Shown here: in pieces, positions 34,720 to 45,391 of the stretch
Position numbering within the stretch: the stretch's first letter is position 1
Layout: every line of letters begins with the position of its first letter
Assembly: GCA_950295325.1 (NCBI GenBank)
Contig: OX485804.1
Span: 63,702,533-63,766,532 of the forward strand
Length of the DNA stretch: 64,000 nt
Direction: 5' to 3'
Source of the DNA: Polytrichum commune
Taxonomy: Eukaryota > Streptophyta > Polytrichopsida > Polytrichales > Polytrichaceae
The notes under the pieces: generated by a model
The model's input: the letters and a program-made list of their open reading frames with translations, nothing else
What the model was told of the DNA's origin: nothing
Databases searched by the model: none
Position numbers and translations under genes: made by a program

Positions 34720-35310
34720 GAGCTCCGGACGGATCCGGAGCTCACCGGACCCTCCTGGAGCTCCTGGAGCTCCTGGAGCTCCGGTTCTGCAAGGGGGCGG
34801 GCGGCGCAGGCCGGGCCGGGGCCGGGCAGCTAGGCGGGCGGGCGGGCGGCGCCAGCCAGGCCCAGGTAAGCCTCCTAACTTTTATTTTTTTATTTTTATT
34901 TTTATTTATTTTATTTTAAAAAAAAGCATTATTTTTATTTTTATTTTTTATTTTCACATTTTTACTTTCACCTTTCAAACTTGGCATTCAATTCTCACAA
35001 ACTTTGAGGTTCAAATTTGGGGGCATACTAGCTCCGATTGGAGTGAAATTTGAGCCTATCTTGTGTGAAATTTGCCAAGGAATCCAATGGTGTAATTGGA
35101 TTGCTGATTGGAATTCAAAATCATTGCTGAAATTATTAATTTCAACGCTGATTTTTGTTTTTGGGAGCAAATTAACTCCGAACGGAGTGAAATTTGACCC
35201 TAATTTGTGTGAAATCTTCCTAGGAGTCCATTGGTGCAATTAGTTTGTTGATTGGAGTCCATAATCACCTTGGAAATTAACATTTTCAACGCTGATTTTT
35301 TAATTTTAAT
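34720..35310 (+). repeat. Gypsy leader: GC-rich hairpin, GGAGCTCCT repeats and a 142-bp duplication
   Basis: GAGCTCCGGA and TCCGGAGCTC form a 10-bp hairpin at about 34720-34743, followed by repeated GGAGCTCCT and a G/C-rich run to about 34865. Two similar units of about 142 bp (about 35019-35155 and 35161-35300) share GGAGTGAAATTTGA, TTTGTGTGAAAT-type and TTTCAACGCTGATTTTT stretches. These belong to the untranslated leader before gag. Confidence 0.6.
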
Positions 35311-35460
35311 TACCAATCTCAAACCTTTGCACAATTTTGGAGTTCTGGGGGCCTAAATAAACACTTGGCATTTGGCAAGGGATTGCCATTTAGATAGCCC
35401 GCAACAGGTGCAGGTTGCCATTACCTTGTAGATAGTTGCCGGTACTCAAGTGATTATTTT

Positions 35461-38250
35461 ATGGTGCAAACTAGGAGCCGATATTATCAATCTCCATCAC
35501 CAGATTACTTGGAGGACGTGCATACCACAAATCTTGAGCCAGAGGTAGATACCAACGAGGCTTTTGAGCCTATTTCGGCGTTGGACACTACTAGTAGGCT
35601 TCGGATTTGGAGTGTTGGCACGTTCGACGAAATGGACGACGATCACCACGGTTCAGTGCGTGATCGGTTCTCAGGTCGAGCTGGGGGCATTTCCTTGCCC
35701 GATTGGAAACTCCGGTTTCGTACCTGGATTAAGGAGAAACGCCAAAGGTCTTCCAATTTCAATGATTGGTATGCCTTTGAACTTCTGCCTCAGCATTTGG
35801 AGTATGAGGCACTCCAAACTTACGAACGTTGGACAGAGGGTCATCAGCGACAACTTCGGGAGGTGGAGCAGTATTGGGAGGCCCGAGTTGAGCTTATTTT
35901 AGCCCTTAAAGATGGGGCGATTGCCACCTTAGCTCCACCCACCTTAAAGGAGGAGGATCCACCGGAGGAGTCTAAGGACCAAGAACTGGCCCTTGGGCCA
36001 ATATATAGTGGTTGGCAGTAGCACGGCTACCCTTTCACGGATGGCACGTGCTACACAGGCAGCATTGACAGCTGTTGGTCCACCACCTCCATTTAATCCC
36101 CTTGCTGAATTTGTCGCACATTTGGAGTTGGAGTATGGTGGATTTCGGCGAGACCAGATGCAGCGCATTCAAGATTTCCGCCGAGAGAAGGATGACACTC
36201 CACGGACCATGTATACGCGACTCGCACGCTTTGCTGTTGAGTCGGGAGGTGTTTTTGCTGAGAGTCAGCTTGTCAAAATCTTTCTGTCTAAGATTGACAA
36301 ACGGCTACTTGAGTTGGCATCACCTCGGATTATCCTCGACTACGAAGGCAGAGCTACGCTTGCACAAGCGTTTGCCGTGGTTGAAAGATGTGATCGGGCT
36401 CTTTGTCAACACGATGCCACAGACATGGTATCTTGGATGACAGAAAGTACGAAATCAAGAAGAATTGTCACAACTACTAGTAGTTTAGCTGAGACTCAAA
36501 CCATTAAGGAGCAAAAGATTTTGCATTGTTTGGGTTGTGGAGAAGCTGGTCATTCGAAGAATGATCCCAATTGTCCTAAAAAAAAGAAAACCCAGCCTTT
36601 GGGAAAATTAAAACAAAAGATAGAACCAGTAAAGGCAGGGGACAACTCTAAGAAGAGACAATTGAAATGTAACCATTGTGGTGGCACTAATCACGATGTG
36701 GATCATTGTTTCCAACTGCATCCTGAGATGCGGCCTGCCAGTTATGTCACTGGCAAATCTCCAAAGGAGCAGAGTTTTGAGGCTAAGGTGGCAGAGCTTG
36801 AGCAAAAGCTCAAATCTTTTGCATCTTTTGCTCAAATTTCTGAGCCGCATGCGGGTGGTGGCACCTCGGGTTCGGACATGTATATGTTTGGAGCATCTGG
36901 AGAGGTGGTGGCTGCGGCTTCTACTCAATCACAAACATTGGCAAATGCGGTGGCTTCTACAAGTGGTGGTAGCAACGAGGTGTCACATCCTCGCCATGCC
37001 GGACCAGCGGATCAAGTTGGTCAAGCATGTTTACCTCTCTCATTTGGATTGGTAGACACCGCTGTTGTTGGGGTTAAAAACCATGTACCTTTGAGAGATG
37101 GGGATTCCATCTCGAAGGATGTTACGCAGGCATTGGCATATAAAATTCTCCATATGCTAATTTTCTCGGGTTCGGAGTTGATGGCTCCGGATTTCAAGCC
37201 TGCTGGAGTTTTTCATTTAGCTGGGAAAGTGTTAGAAGGAAAGGCGGATTTGCCATCCCTTCAAGTATCCCAAGCTGTTGTTGACGTACCTGTGGCTGAG
37301 GAGATGCATGACTTAGCCAATTTACGAGCGAGCCTTGCGGATGCGGCGATCATTGTTTTTGGTAAGCACATTGATATTCCTCCATCAACAATTCCAGCAG
37401 TGGACACGTCTTTTTCGAATTATGCAGCGGGAGCAGCATATCTTGCAGATATTTCTGCAAGGCCTGTGCGCGAGCGGCATAATTTGCAACCTGGAGTTGT
37501 ACGGCTGATGAACGACAAATCTTTGTTTGTCGTTTCACGCGCGGATATGCCTACTATTCGTGCTACACCACTGAGAGTTATGATGGATTCTGGTGCTCAA
37601 CCGGTTATGATTGGCAAAGGACTTGCTGACAGTCTTGGATTGACGCCAACAAACTTAGATCCTTGTCCATTCACAATTGTGACTTCAATAGGGGGCACTG
37701 AACGTGTAACAGGTTACACCAAGGCACCTCTACGTTTGATTTTTAATGTGGGGACAAGACCTACCTACACTCATTTGTCAATGAAGTGTGTTGTTACTAA
37801 TGCTACCAACTATGATGTACTTGTTGGTCAGCAAGCTCTTTATTCACTTGGCTTTGGTTTGGATAATTGGACTGAAGAGGCATGGATTAGACCGGGATGG
37901 TCTTCTGGAGATGGCATGAAGGTATTTATTCCTGTAGCATTTGCAGCTACTTCTATGACAATGGTTGCGGAGGCAATGTTTGGTTGCAGCGGTTCAGTTG
38001 CAGATTTGCCTTGTGCTCTAGTTTTGTTGGAGGAAACATTGGACTACGCTTGTAATGCAGCAGAACAACAAATTTTGCCATCTTTACAAATTTCTGCTCG
38101 ACATTTCAAGGATCCACCTCCACCATGGCGTATTCCTAAGGAGTTATCCGACCATTGTCGACACATTGTAGCGGATTTGGAGCTTGGAGAGACACCTCCA
38201 ACGTCATCCTCATTTTCTTTTATTCAACCCATTCGTTGGCAACCACCACC
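35461..38250 (+). pseudogene. Gypsy gag and aspartic protease
   Basis: The start at 35461 (MVQTRSRYY) opens a gag frame. Around 35950-36015 the reading moves to the next frame, which then stays open to 38404. That second frame holds a retrotransposon gag core (FRREKDDTPRTMYTRLARF), a first knuckle CLGCGEAGHSKNDPNC with unusual spacing, a canonical second knuckle CNHCGGTNHDVDHC (C-x2-C-x4-H-x4-C), a coiled stretch, and a retropepsin domain with VMMDSGAQPVMIG (Asp codon 37586-37588) and YDVLVGQQAL. The gag-pol frame change may be a decay mutation or a natural frameshift; one copy cannot tell. The gag-protease linker is long. Confidence 0.85.
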
Positions 38251-39286
38251 TGAAGGTATTGTCCTTGTAGAAATCTTTGGGGCATTGGCACAGGTTTGGC
38301 GGCAGTGTTGGAGGCTGGGATTACAGTTAGGCGATATATTCATGTGGATAATGGATATGCAGCCAACAGAGCCGTCCGACACCACATTCAACAATTGTTG
38401 TTGAGGTACCCCGCACAATTGTCACCCTCTGCCATTATTGGATGTTGTGGTCAACTTCCTCAAGATGTCACTATGATTAGTGATGAGGATTTGAGAAGAT
38501 TGGGCCACGTGGATTTAATTATTGCAGGATGGCCTTGTCAAGGCCATTCACGGGCAGGAACTGGCCAGGGTTTGGATGATCCTAGGTCTAGTTTGTTCGC
38601 GGATTTGATACGATTGACATAATGATGGTTTACCTACCAATCAACTCCATCAAGGTACATTTAAAAATGTGCCATTATTGGGTGATATACGGCACAAAGT
38701 GGTGAAGGATGGTGAGTACATTAACCAAATTCTGGGTACTCCAACATTTCTGGATTCTGCATCCTTGGGATCCTTTGCTCATCGACCTCGTTGGTTTTTG
38801 ACCAATTTGGTATCACCTCAGGTGCTTTCAGCAGCGATCGCCCGCATTCCCCGCCTTATGAATCGCAAGGTGGATGACATTTTAGATGCTCATCGTGTTT
38901 CTTTGGCAGTTACCAAGGATGACACCTTGCCATTTGCATTAATTAACAAGGTGGGAATTCCGAGAGGTGCACTACCTACTTTTGTGACATATCCACGGTC
39001 TTTTGCATTTCGATCTCGTGGACCAGGCATGGTTTGGGTTTTAAAATCCCAAACTCATGATGAGCCTATGGCAGATGAGCGGGAACGAGCCATGGGTTTT
39101 CCTACATGCACCATGGCTGCTCATGGGCTTCAGGAAGGTCAGAGACGTTTCCTATTGGGACAAGCTATGGATCTCAATAGCATTGTGTGGATAATTGGAA
39201 TTTGTCTTGCTGCTCAACAACGTATGGATGATCAATTGCTTCCTCTGAGGGCAGAGAACAATGGTCATGGGGCAATGGAGCAGTAA
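38250..39286 (+). pseudogene. C5 cytosine DNA methyltransferase domain carried by the Gypsy element
   Basis: Between protease and reverse transcriptase lies a C5-methyltransferase of about 330 residues, which would methylate cytosine using S-adenosylmethionine. Motifs in order are GIVLVEIFG then GTGLAAVLEAG (motif I, cofactor loop), IHVDNG (motif II), LIIAGWPCQGHSRAG (motif IV; nucleophile Cys codon 38536-38538) with GLDDPRSSLF after it, a KNVP segment where family members carry ENV (motif VI), HRPRWFLTNL (motif VIII), then RERAMGFP and RRFLLGQAMDLN (motifs IX-X). It is broken by a one-base loss in the G run of motif I (near 38280), stops at 38620-38625 and a two-base frame change near 38660. 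The frame then runs to a stop at 39284-39286. Family membership is firm. Subfamily (Dcm, DNMT1 or DRM-like) is not. Confidence 0.85.
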
Positions 39287-39298
39287 TCCAAGGATCTC

Positions 39299-39559
39299 AT
39301 GGAGATCAATGACACCGAGGGATTATTTTCTTTGAAACAACATGTTGCAGAAGAGTTTCGAGCCCAACGTGTTTTTTCGGCTTTGGCCCAAGATTTTGGG
39401 AAGTTGGAGGCCCATAAAATGTTTCTACTTCTATTTCTTAGTGACACTTCATATGTGGGTAGCTATTTAGCTACACAAACTGATTGTAGTGGAGAGGATA
39501 CGCATTTGGATTCAAGTACAGATGATGGGGGCAAAGGTGTTGCCCTCTCCACGGACTAG
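39299..39559 (+). pseudogene. Linker between methyltransferase and reverse transcriptase
   Basis: It continues the methyltransferase frame after a single TAA (39284-39286) and ends at TAG 39557-39559, after which the frame is again open to about 39640. It has no recognised domain, though a helical stretch (LKQHVAEEFRAQRVFSALAQ) is visible. It shows that methyltransferase and reverse transcriptase were probably one polyprotein. Confidence 0.6.
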
Positions 39560-39639
39560 CAATCACAGGCTGTGCTGGCACTAAGTAGCAATCCTTCTAT
39601 GAAGAAGGAAACCACGGAGTTGACGATTGGCCAATTGAA

Positions 39640-42600
39640 GTGGGGCCAAAACTTACTGGTGTCGAAGCACGAAAGGTACGGGCATTTATTCGCTCTTACC
39701 GTAATTGTTTTGCCTTTAGTCTTCATGATCTTGAAGGATATAAAGGTAAACCTGTTCGTATTCAACTCGAGGACGACCATCATATTTTCAGACAGCCGTA
39801 CAGACTTAGTACATCTGAAAGGTTGGGTGTTCAAACTCGATGTCAAGAATTATTGGCAGCAGAATTGATTGAACTCTCCAATGCTTGTGCCACGGTTATG
39901 CCTTCAAAGAAAGATATCTTTGGCAACTGGACGGAAAAACGGATGTGTGGTGATTATCGTCCAGTCAACCGTAAGACCAAGTCGGATCGATATCCAATGC
40001 CAATGCCAGAGGAGTTGTTTGATGCACTGGGATTTGCTAGAATCTTCAGCACTCTGGATTTGAGGTCTGGTTATCATCAATTACCTTTGTTGTTGGATGA
40101 TCGGGTGAAGACTGCATTTTAGGGAATTGATAAAGATGGCAAAGATCAACTTTATCATTGGAAATTTTTGCCATTTGGTCTTAAGAATGCACCGGCTGAA
40201 TTTCAGCGGGTGATGGACCAATTATTGGCTGGTTTACCGTTTGCTAGATGTTACATTGATGATGTTATCATCTTTAGTAATAGTCCACAGGATCATGTGA
40301 GACATTTGCAAGCGGTATTTGAACGACTACAACAGTGGGGACTCTGATTACATCATAACAAATGTAAGTTTTTCCATGATCAATTGCCCTATTTAGGCCA
40401 CATGATTGTTCCTGGCGGTCTTGGTGTGCAACAGACGAAGGTGGATGCTTTGCACAAAATTCCCGCACCTAGTGATGTACCATGACTTCGGGCATTTCTA
40501 GGATTGGCAAATTATTATAGAAGGTTTGTCAAAAACTTTAGTTTGATTGCCAAACCTCTCACCATTCTCACGGGGAAAGACCAACTATGGATTTGGAGTC
40601 GGGAACAACAACAAGCATTTGATACATTGAAGCAGAGGCTCGGTTCAGCGCCAGTGCTTCGACACCCGGATGTGTCTAGAGCTTTTCAATTGCACACGGA
40701 TTGGAGTGCAGTGGGATTGGGAGCGGTATTGATACAGAAAGATGAAGAGGAAAAAAAAAATGTGGTGGCTTATGCATCTAGAAGCAATAATAATGCTGAA
40801 TCTAATTATTCTTCTTATGAAGGCGAGGCCTTGGTGGCCGTTTGGGCCATTGCACATTTTCGACCTTATTTATATGTGCAAAAATTTACTTTGGTGACTG
40901 ATCATCAGCCTTTAAAATGGCTTATGGAATCAGATAAACTCACCGGGAAACTTGCTAGGTGGGCATTGTTACTTCAAGAATATGACTTTGAAGTTGTTCA
41001 CCGAGCAGGAATTGCCAACTTAGATGCAGACGGATTGTTTCGCAATCCAAGTCCTTTAGATGAGGATTTAACTGGAGCCAGGTGGCATGGGGATTGTGAT
41101 CGTGAGGCAGTGCCGGGTTGGCATGCTGCCACATATCTCACAATGATGTCGGGATTGGTTGCTGAGATCCTTGTGGAAGAACAAGATGAGGAGGTTGATA
41201 AATCTCTCGTTGTTAGTGATGTGTGGGAAGACCAGGCGGTCTTGCACAAACTTCAACAAGGGATATTTCCTCTTGGACTATCTGCTATGGAGCGAGATAG
41301 AGTTAGTCATCGAATAACAAGGTTTCGTTGGGCAAACGGCTTGTTATTTCGTGTGTGGCCAAACGGAACGAGGCGCATCGTTCCAAGGCCAGATCAAAGA
41401 GCTTCTTTAGTGCGGCAAGTGCACGAGGAGCTTGGACATTTTGGAGTGCGAAGGACACACTCTATGTTGCGCAACCAATATTAGTGGACTGGGATGTATC
41501 AACAGGTTGCCACTTATGTTTCTAGGTGTGAAGTGTGTGACCGGGTCATGTCAAGTTTTAATACTTTATCACCTCAACTTCAGCCTTTACCTATTATGGA
41601 CTTGGGATATCATTGGTCTTTGGATTTTGTCGGACCGCTTACTATCACTCCACGTGGGGCAAAGTATGTACTTGTGATGGTGGAGCATTTTAGTAAGTGG
41701 ATTGAACTCGTGGTTCGTCCCCAAAATTCCTCAATATTGGCGGCTATGGCATTTCTTGATCGAGTTTTGGCACGGTTTGGAGCACCTGCAGAGGTGTTGA
41801 CGGATCAAGGGAGAGAATTTCTTGGATCTTTCGAGGCTTTGTGTACTAAGGCTTTGATTGATCATCGAACAACTTCCAGAGATCACCCTGAGACAGATGG
41901 CTTAGCTGAACGAGTTGTTTAGACTGTCAAGCGTGGTTTGCGGAAGTATGGGTTGTTTCATGGCAACCATCGCAATTGGGACTTGATGTTATCATGGATA
42001 GCAATGGGTTACCGTTTCAGTAGGCAAACATCTTTGGTATCCTATAGTCCTTACCAACTCTTGTATGGACGGGAACCAATTTTACCTAGCTCTGTGCGAG
42101 AGAAATTGGCTAATGTGGTAGACTTGGATGATCCAGATGTTTGGGCTCAATGTCTTCATGACCGAGCATAATTCTTTCAAAAGGCCATGCCTATGGCCAT
42201 GGAGAACTTAAACATAGCTCAATATCGTGATACATTACGGTATGCCCGGATCCGCAGTGGAGCTTATCGACCTCAGGTTCGTAGATTTTCCAAGGAAGAT
42301 TATGTTTACTTGCAACGGGAGGCGCCTACGACATTGGATGTCAAGGTTGGACGCACAATTTTGCGGGTAAAAGATGTTTTACCAAGTGGTATATTATTGC
42401 TTGAAGGCAAGGATGGACGGGAATATCGTGAGCATTCAAAGAATTGTGCTCCATGTCACCTTCCCATCGACGGCTCTGTGCATCCCGAGTTGGCGGTTGT
42501 ACCACAGGGTCTGCCTTGTTATGTGTGGAGAGAGAAAAAAGGAGCTGCAACGATGTTATTGTGCGACCATTGTCAACGTGGATGGCACATGGCATGTTTG

Positions 42601-42693
42601 ACACCTCCCATTTTTACTCTTCCTTTTGGCAATTGGGTTTGTCCTCGTTGTCGGAAAGCCTCCCACTCCATGGCCGTTAATGGTCATGATTAG
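39640..42693 (+). pseudogene. Gypsy reverse transcriptase, RNase H, integrase and PHD finger
   Basis: One frame of about 1,018 codons is interrupted only by stops at 40120, 40345, 40483, 41482, 41920 and 42169, with no frameshift. Reverse transcriptase: CGDYRPVNRKT, STLDLRSGYHQ, active site YIDDVIIFS. RNase H: HTDWSAVGLGAVL, SSYEGEALVAVWA, TDHQPLKWL. Integrase: H..H..CEVC zinc region, then LDFVGPL, LTDQGREF and PETDGLAERV (D, D, E). A basic C-terminal domain follows. The last about 50 residues are a PHD finger (MLLCDHCQRGWHMACLTPP, then WVCPRC). Its second zinc ligand, expected after CYV, is Trp. The start is set by homology (VGPKLTG); a frame change joins it to the preceding segment. The frame stays open after 42693 to 42924. 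Confidence 0.92.
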
Positions 42694-43008
42694 GGACTTT
42701 GTGAATGTTTGCCACATGTCTTAGTGGTGAAGTTGTTATCTAGTTGGTTGGAAGTTTTATGGGATTGGAAATCACATTGGGAGAGTTATCAAAAAATTCA
42801 ACATAAATTGTTGAAGGCGATTAAGGATGGGGCTCACATTGCACCCAGCCTACAGTTCTTAGGTTACTTCCTCAACCATGAATTTAATTCCTTAGATTAC
42901 CACTACCCAATTGGATATGTATAGATGTAGCTACAACTTCATCATGTTCAACACCTCTACCGATGAGTGTGTTTGTTCCTAGCCGATTGGAGGGGCTCCT
43001 TATCTGCT

Positions 43009-43015
43009 AGGGGGG
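43009..43015 (+). promoter_or_regulatory. Possible Gypsy polypurine tract
   Basis: AGGGGGG lies about 110 bp before the 3' LTR. A polypurine tract usually abuts the LTR. Here a copy of the LTR's own end (43018-43126) intervenes. Confidence 0.4.
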
Positions 43016-43017
43016 CA

Positions 43018-43126
43018 CTTGAAGAGGTGGTTGTTTAGCATATTAATTTGCTATGTTTATTTTGTTAATTGATGTTGATGACGACACTCGATCTGTTGTG
43101 TTTAACGATATTAGTTTACACGACAG
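43018..43126 (+). repeat. Extra copy of the LTR end just before the 3' LTR
   Basis: CTTGAAGAGGTGGTTGTTTA through TTTACACGACA repeats with a few substitutions at 43560-43667, the last 108 bp of the 3' LTR. It thus precedes and follows the 43128-43559 block. Confidence 0.85.
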
Positions 43127-43127
43127 C

Positions 43128-43667
43128 TGTCACGTGAGGCAACATCGGGGGCTAAGTCACGTCAAATTAGGAGTAAATGGACTCCATTAGGAGTCCATGT
43201 GTGTTTGGATGGATTATGGACTCCATTGGGAGTCCTAGTTAATTGTTCATCCACTCCATGGATGAAATCCACATAGGATTGGGGTTATGTGGAGAGGAAG
43301 GCATCTTGACTTGCCATTGTTGTCAAGTCAAGTCTTGTGAATATGTTTTGAGAGAGAGAGAACTTGTTGTTGCTATCTTATGGCTATGATGTAGTAGATC
43401 ATGAGTAAAGCCTTTGCATTCTTTCTCCATCACTTGCACTCTTGGATTCTCCCTTTGTGGAGTGAGAGATAGCTTGACTCTTGTGTGTGAATTTCAGAGT
43501 TTCTTAAGCTTTGTAAGGAGATTTCTTAGTTTCTTGAGCTTGGAGAGAGAAACCCTCATCTTGAAGAGGTGGTTGTTTAGCATATTAGTTTGCTATGTTT
43601 ATTTTGCTACTTGATGTTGATGACGACACTCGATCTATTGTGTTTAACGATATTAGTTTATATGACA
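43128..43667 (+). repeat. Gypsy 3' LTR (540 bp)
   Basis: It starts TGTCACG and ends ATGACA (short inverted ends TGTC and GACA). The first 432 bp match the 5' LTR closely. The last 108 bp are absent from the 5' LTR but related sequence is present in the solo LTR at 2244-2583, which supports this boundary. Confidence 0.8.
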
Positions 43668-43891
43668 ACCCCTTTATATTGGGTGGTTCATATATGTATA
43701 GGGTAATGCACTAAGGGGAGGGCATTGTGGGATTTTTTTGAGGGCAGTGGTTGGAAATCCCATAATGCTTGACCCAAAGTTCAATACACTGCATCAAGCA
43801 TGTCTATTTTTCCTTGTACAATGTGTATTATGCCCTGTGTGAAAGGCATTATGAGTAAAGATTTGTACAAGTGGGCATTCCACACAAGTAA

Positions 43892-44802
43892 GATAGAAGG
43901 TGCTTAAACCAACACTTTAAGCTATTGCACATACATACATATGGCTTTGCAGTTGATATAATGAAAATTAGATTAGCCTTTGGGCTAAACATAGGTGTAA
44001 AGAAAGAAAAAAAAATTAGCCTCAATTGAATATTTGATGAATATTCAAAGTCAAAACCAATAGCTTTTTTAAACCAATTCACAGGCCCCATGTATGACAA
44101 CCTTGCATAGGAGGGGGGGGGGGGGGGGGAAGGGTTATAGCCAACTTGGGTCTAGTACCCAACTATGTTGTGTTGGTTCTAGATAATGAAGGTGGGGGTC
44201 CTCATCATATGCAAGGTTGTCATACACGGCGCCTATGAATTGGATTAAAGAAGTTATTAGTTTTGACTTTGAATATTCACCAAATTTTTAATTGGGTATA
44301 AAAATATTTTATAGCCATTGTATTCAGAAAGCCAAGGAGGTTGGTACCCGGGATGTAAGGGGGTTTGGTAACTGGGATGCAAGGGGGTTGGTGTCCGGGA
44401 TGCAAGTAGACAGTTTTGCAAGCGAACCGGGTCGGATCATGGAGGTGGCCATGTGGCTTTGTGCATTGTTACTAGTTGAGCTTTGATCTAGCTTGGGTCT
44501 AGTACCCAACCATGTTGTGTTGGTTCTAGATAATGAAGGTGGGGGTCCTCATCATATGCAAGGTCGTCATACACGGGGCCTATGAATTGGATTAAAGAAG
44601 TTAATGGTTTCAATTTGAATATTTACCAAATATTGAATTGAGTCTAAAAATGTTTTTTCTTTCTTTATACCTATGTTTAGCCCAAAGGCTTACATATATG
44701 TATATCTATGTATTTATTTTATTTTATTTTATTTGTTTATATCAACCGCATAGCCAAATGTATGTGCAATAGCTGAAAGTGTTGGTTTAAGCACCCTCTA
44801 CC
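43892..44802. mobile_element. Foldback element with arms over 200 bp
   Basis: The left arm (43892-44108) starts GATAGAAGGTGCTTAAACCA. The right arm (about 44558-44802) is its inverted copy, ending TGGTTTAAGCACCCTCTACC. Between them, a segment with GGGTCTAGTACCCAACYATG and GATAATGAAGGTGGGGGTCC is present twice directly (about 44148 and 44490), and part of the arm is repeated a third time (44212-44312). A 17-base G run sits at the inner end of the left arm. No transposase. Confidence 0.7.
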
Positions 44803-44856
44803 TTGGGTGTCCTGTTCCTTAAAGCGCAAGAAACTCCAGAAGCATCCAGAACGCCC

Positions 44857-44870
44857 TAAACCCTAACTTA
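44857..44870 (+). promoter_or_regulatory. Telo-box-like motif upstream of TIM14
   Basis: CCTAAACCCTAAC matches the plant telo-box (AAACCCTAA) found in promoters of many housekeeping and ribosomal genes. It lies about 1.1 kb before the TIM14 ATG. Relevance is inferred. Confidence 0.3.
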
Positions 44871-45391
44871 CTCTTGCTGCACAGAACCTGAAACGTCCGA
44901 GTTTCTCATTCCTCCAAGATCAACATCGACACAAACACAGCAACATACAGGAGCATGTGCAAATGTGCTATAAGAAAAGTCTTTGATACCGAGGTATTTG
45001 TTGTCACAGGGTGGAGAATTTCGAGTTACGGCAAACTGGAATTTTAGCGCTGTGCACTTAGGTGAGGTTTTGGTTGTGGCTGTGTGGCGAGCTTGAGGAA
45101 TTCGCGATTGAGGATTATCCTGATCGAAGGTGAGCTTGCTCGTAGAAATCAATTCGAGGGTGGAGAAGTTTCCACAGATTCCTTCACCTCGAGGTTTTTG
45201 TTTCATAGAGTGGAGAAATAAGGATTACGGCAGTTTTGGAATCAAACCGCTGTATATTTCTGTGAGGTTTTGGTTTTGGTTTTGGTTGTGCTGTGAGCTT
45301 GCTGGTAGTTATGAATTCGAGAGTGGAGGGTGTTAGATTACTGCAAACTAGAGTTGAAGTTTTGTGCACGTCTGTGAGGTTTTGGCTGTAA

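Larger units (their letters stand above)
33527..43667 (+). mobile_element. Ty3/Gypsy retrotransposon encoding a DNA methyltransferase and a PHD finger
   Basis: A roughly 10.1-kb element. The ends are TGTCACGTGAGGC (33527) and TATGACA (43667), with ACCC directly flanking both (33523-33526, 43668-43671). The same family left a solo LTR with a 4-bp duplication at 2244-2583. Internal order: leader (with a 404-bp insertion), gag, two zinc knuckles, aspartic protease, C5 cytosine methyltransferase, reverse transcriptase, RNase H, integrase, PHD finger. Integrase after RNase H is the Gypsy order. The copy has few indels; its stops fit C-to-T or G-to-A changes. No standard primer binding site was found after the 5' LTR, which is shortened. 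Confidence 0.88.

Noticed and set aside
43127-43559. The repeated block treated as an independent 433-bp insertion into the Gypsy tail
   Set aside because: The solo LTR at 2244-2583 contains this block's relative joined to the tail with TG...CA ends, so the block plus tail is the LTR.
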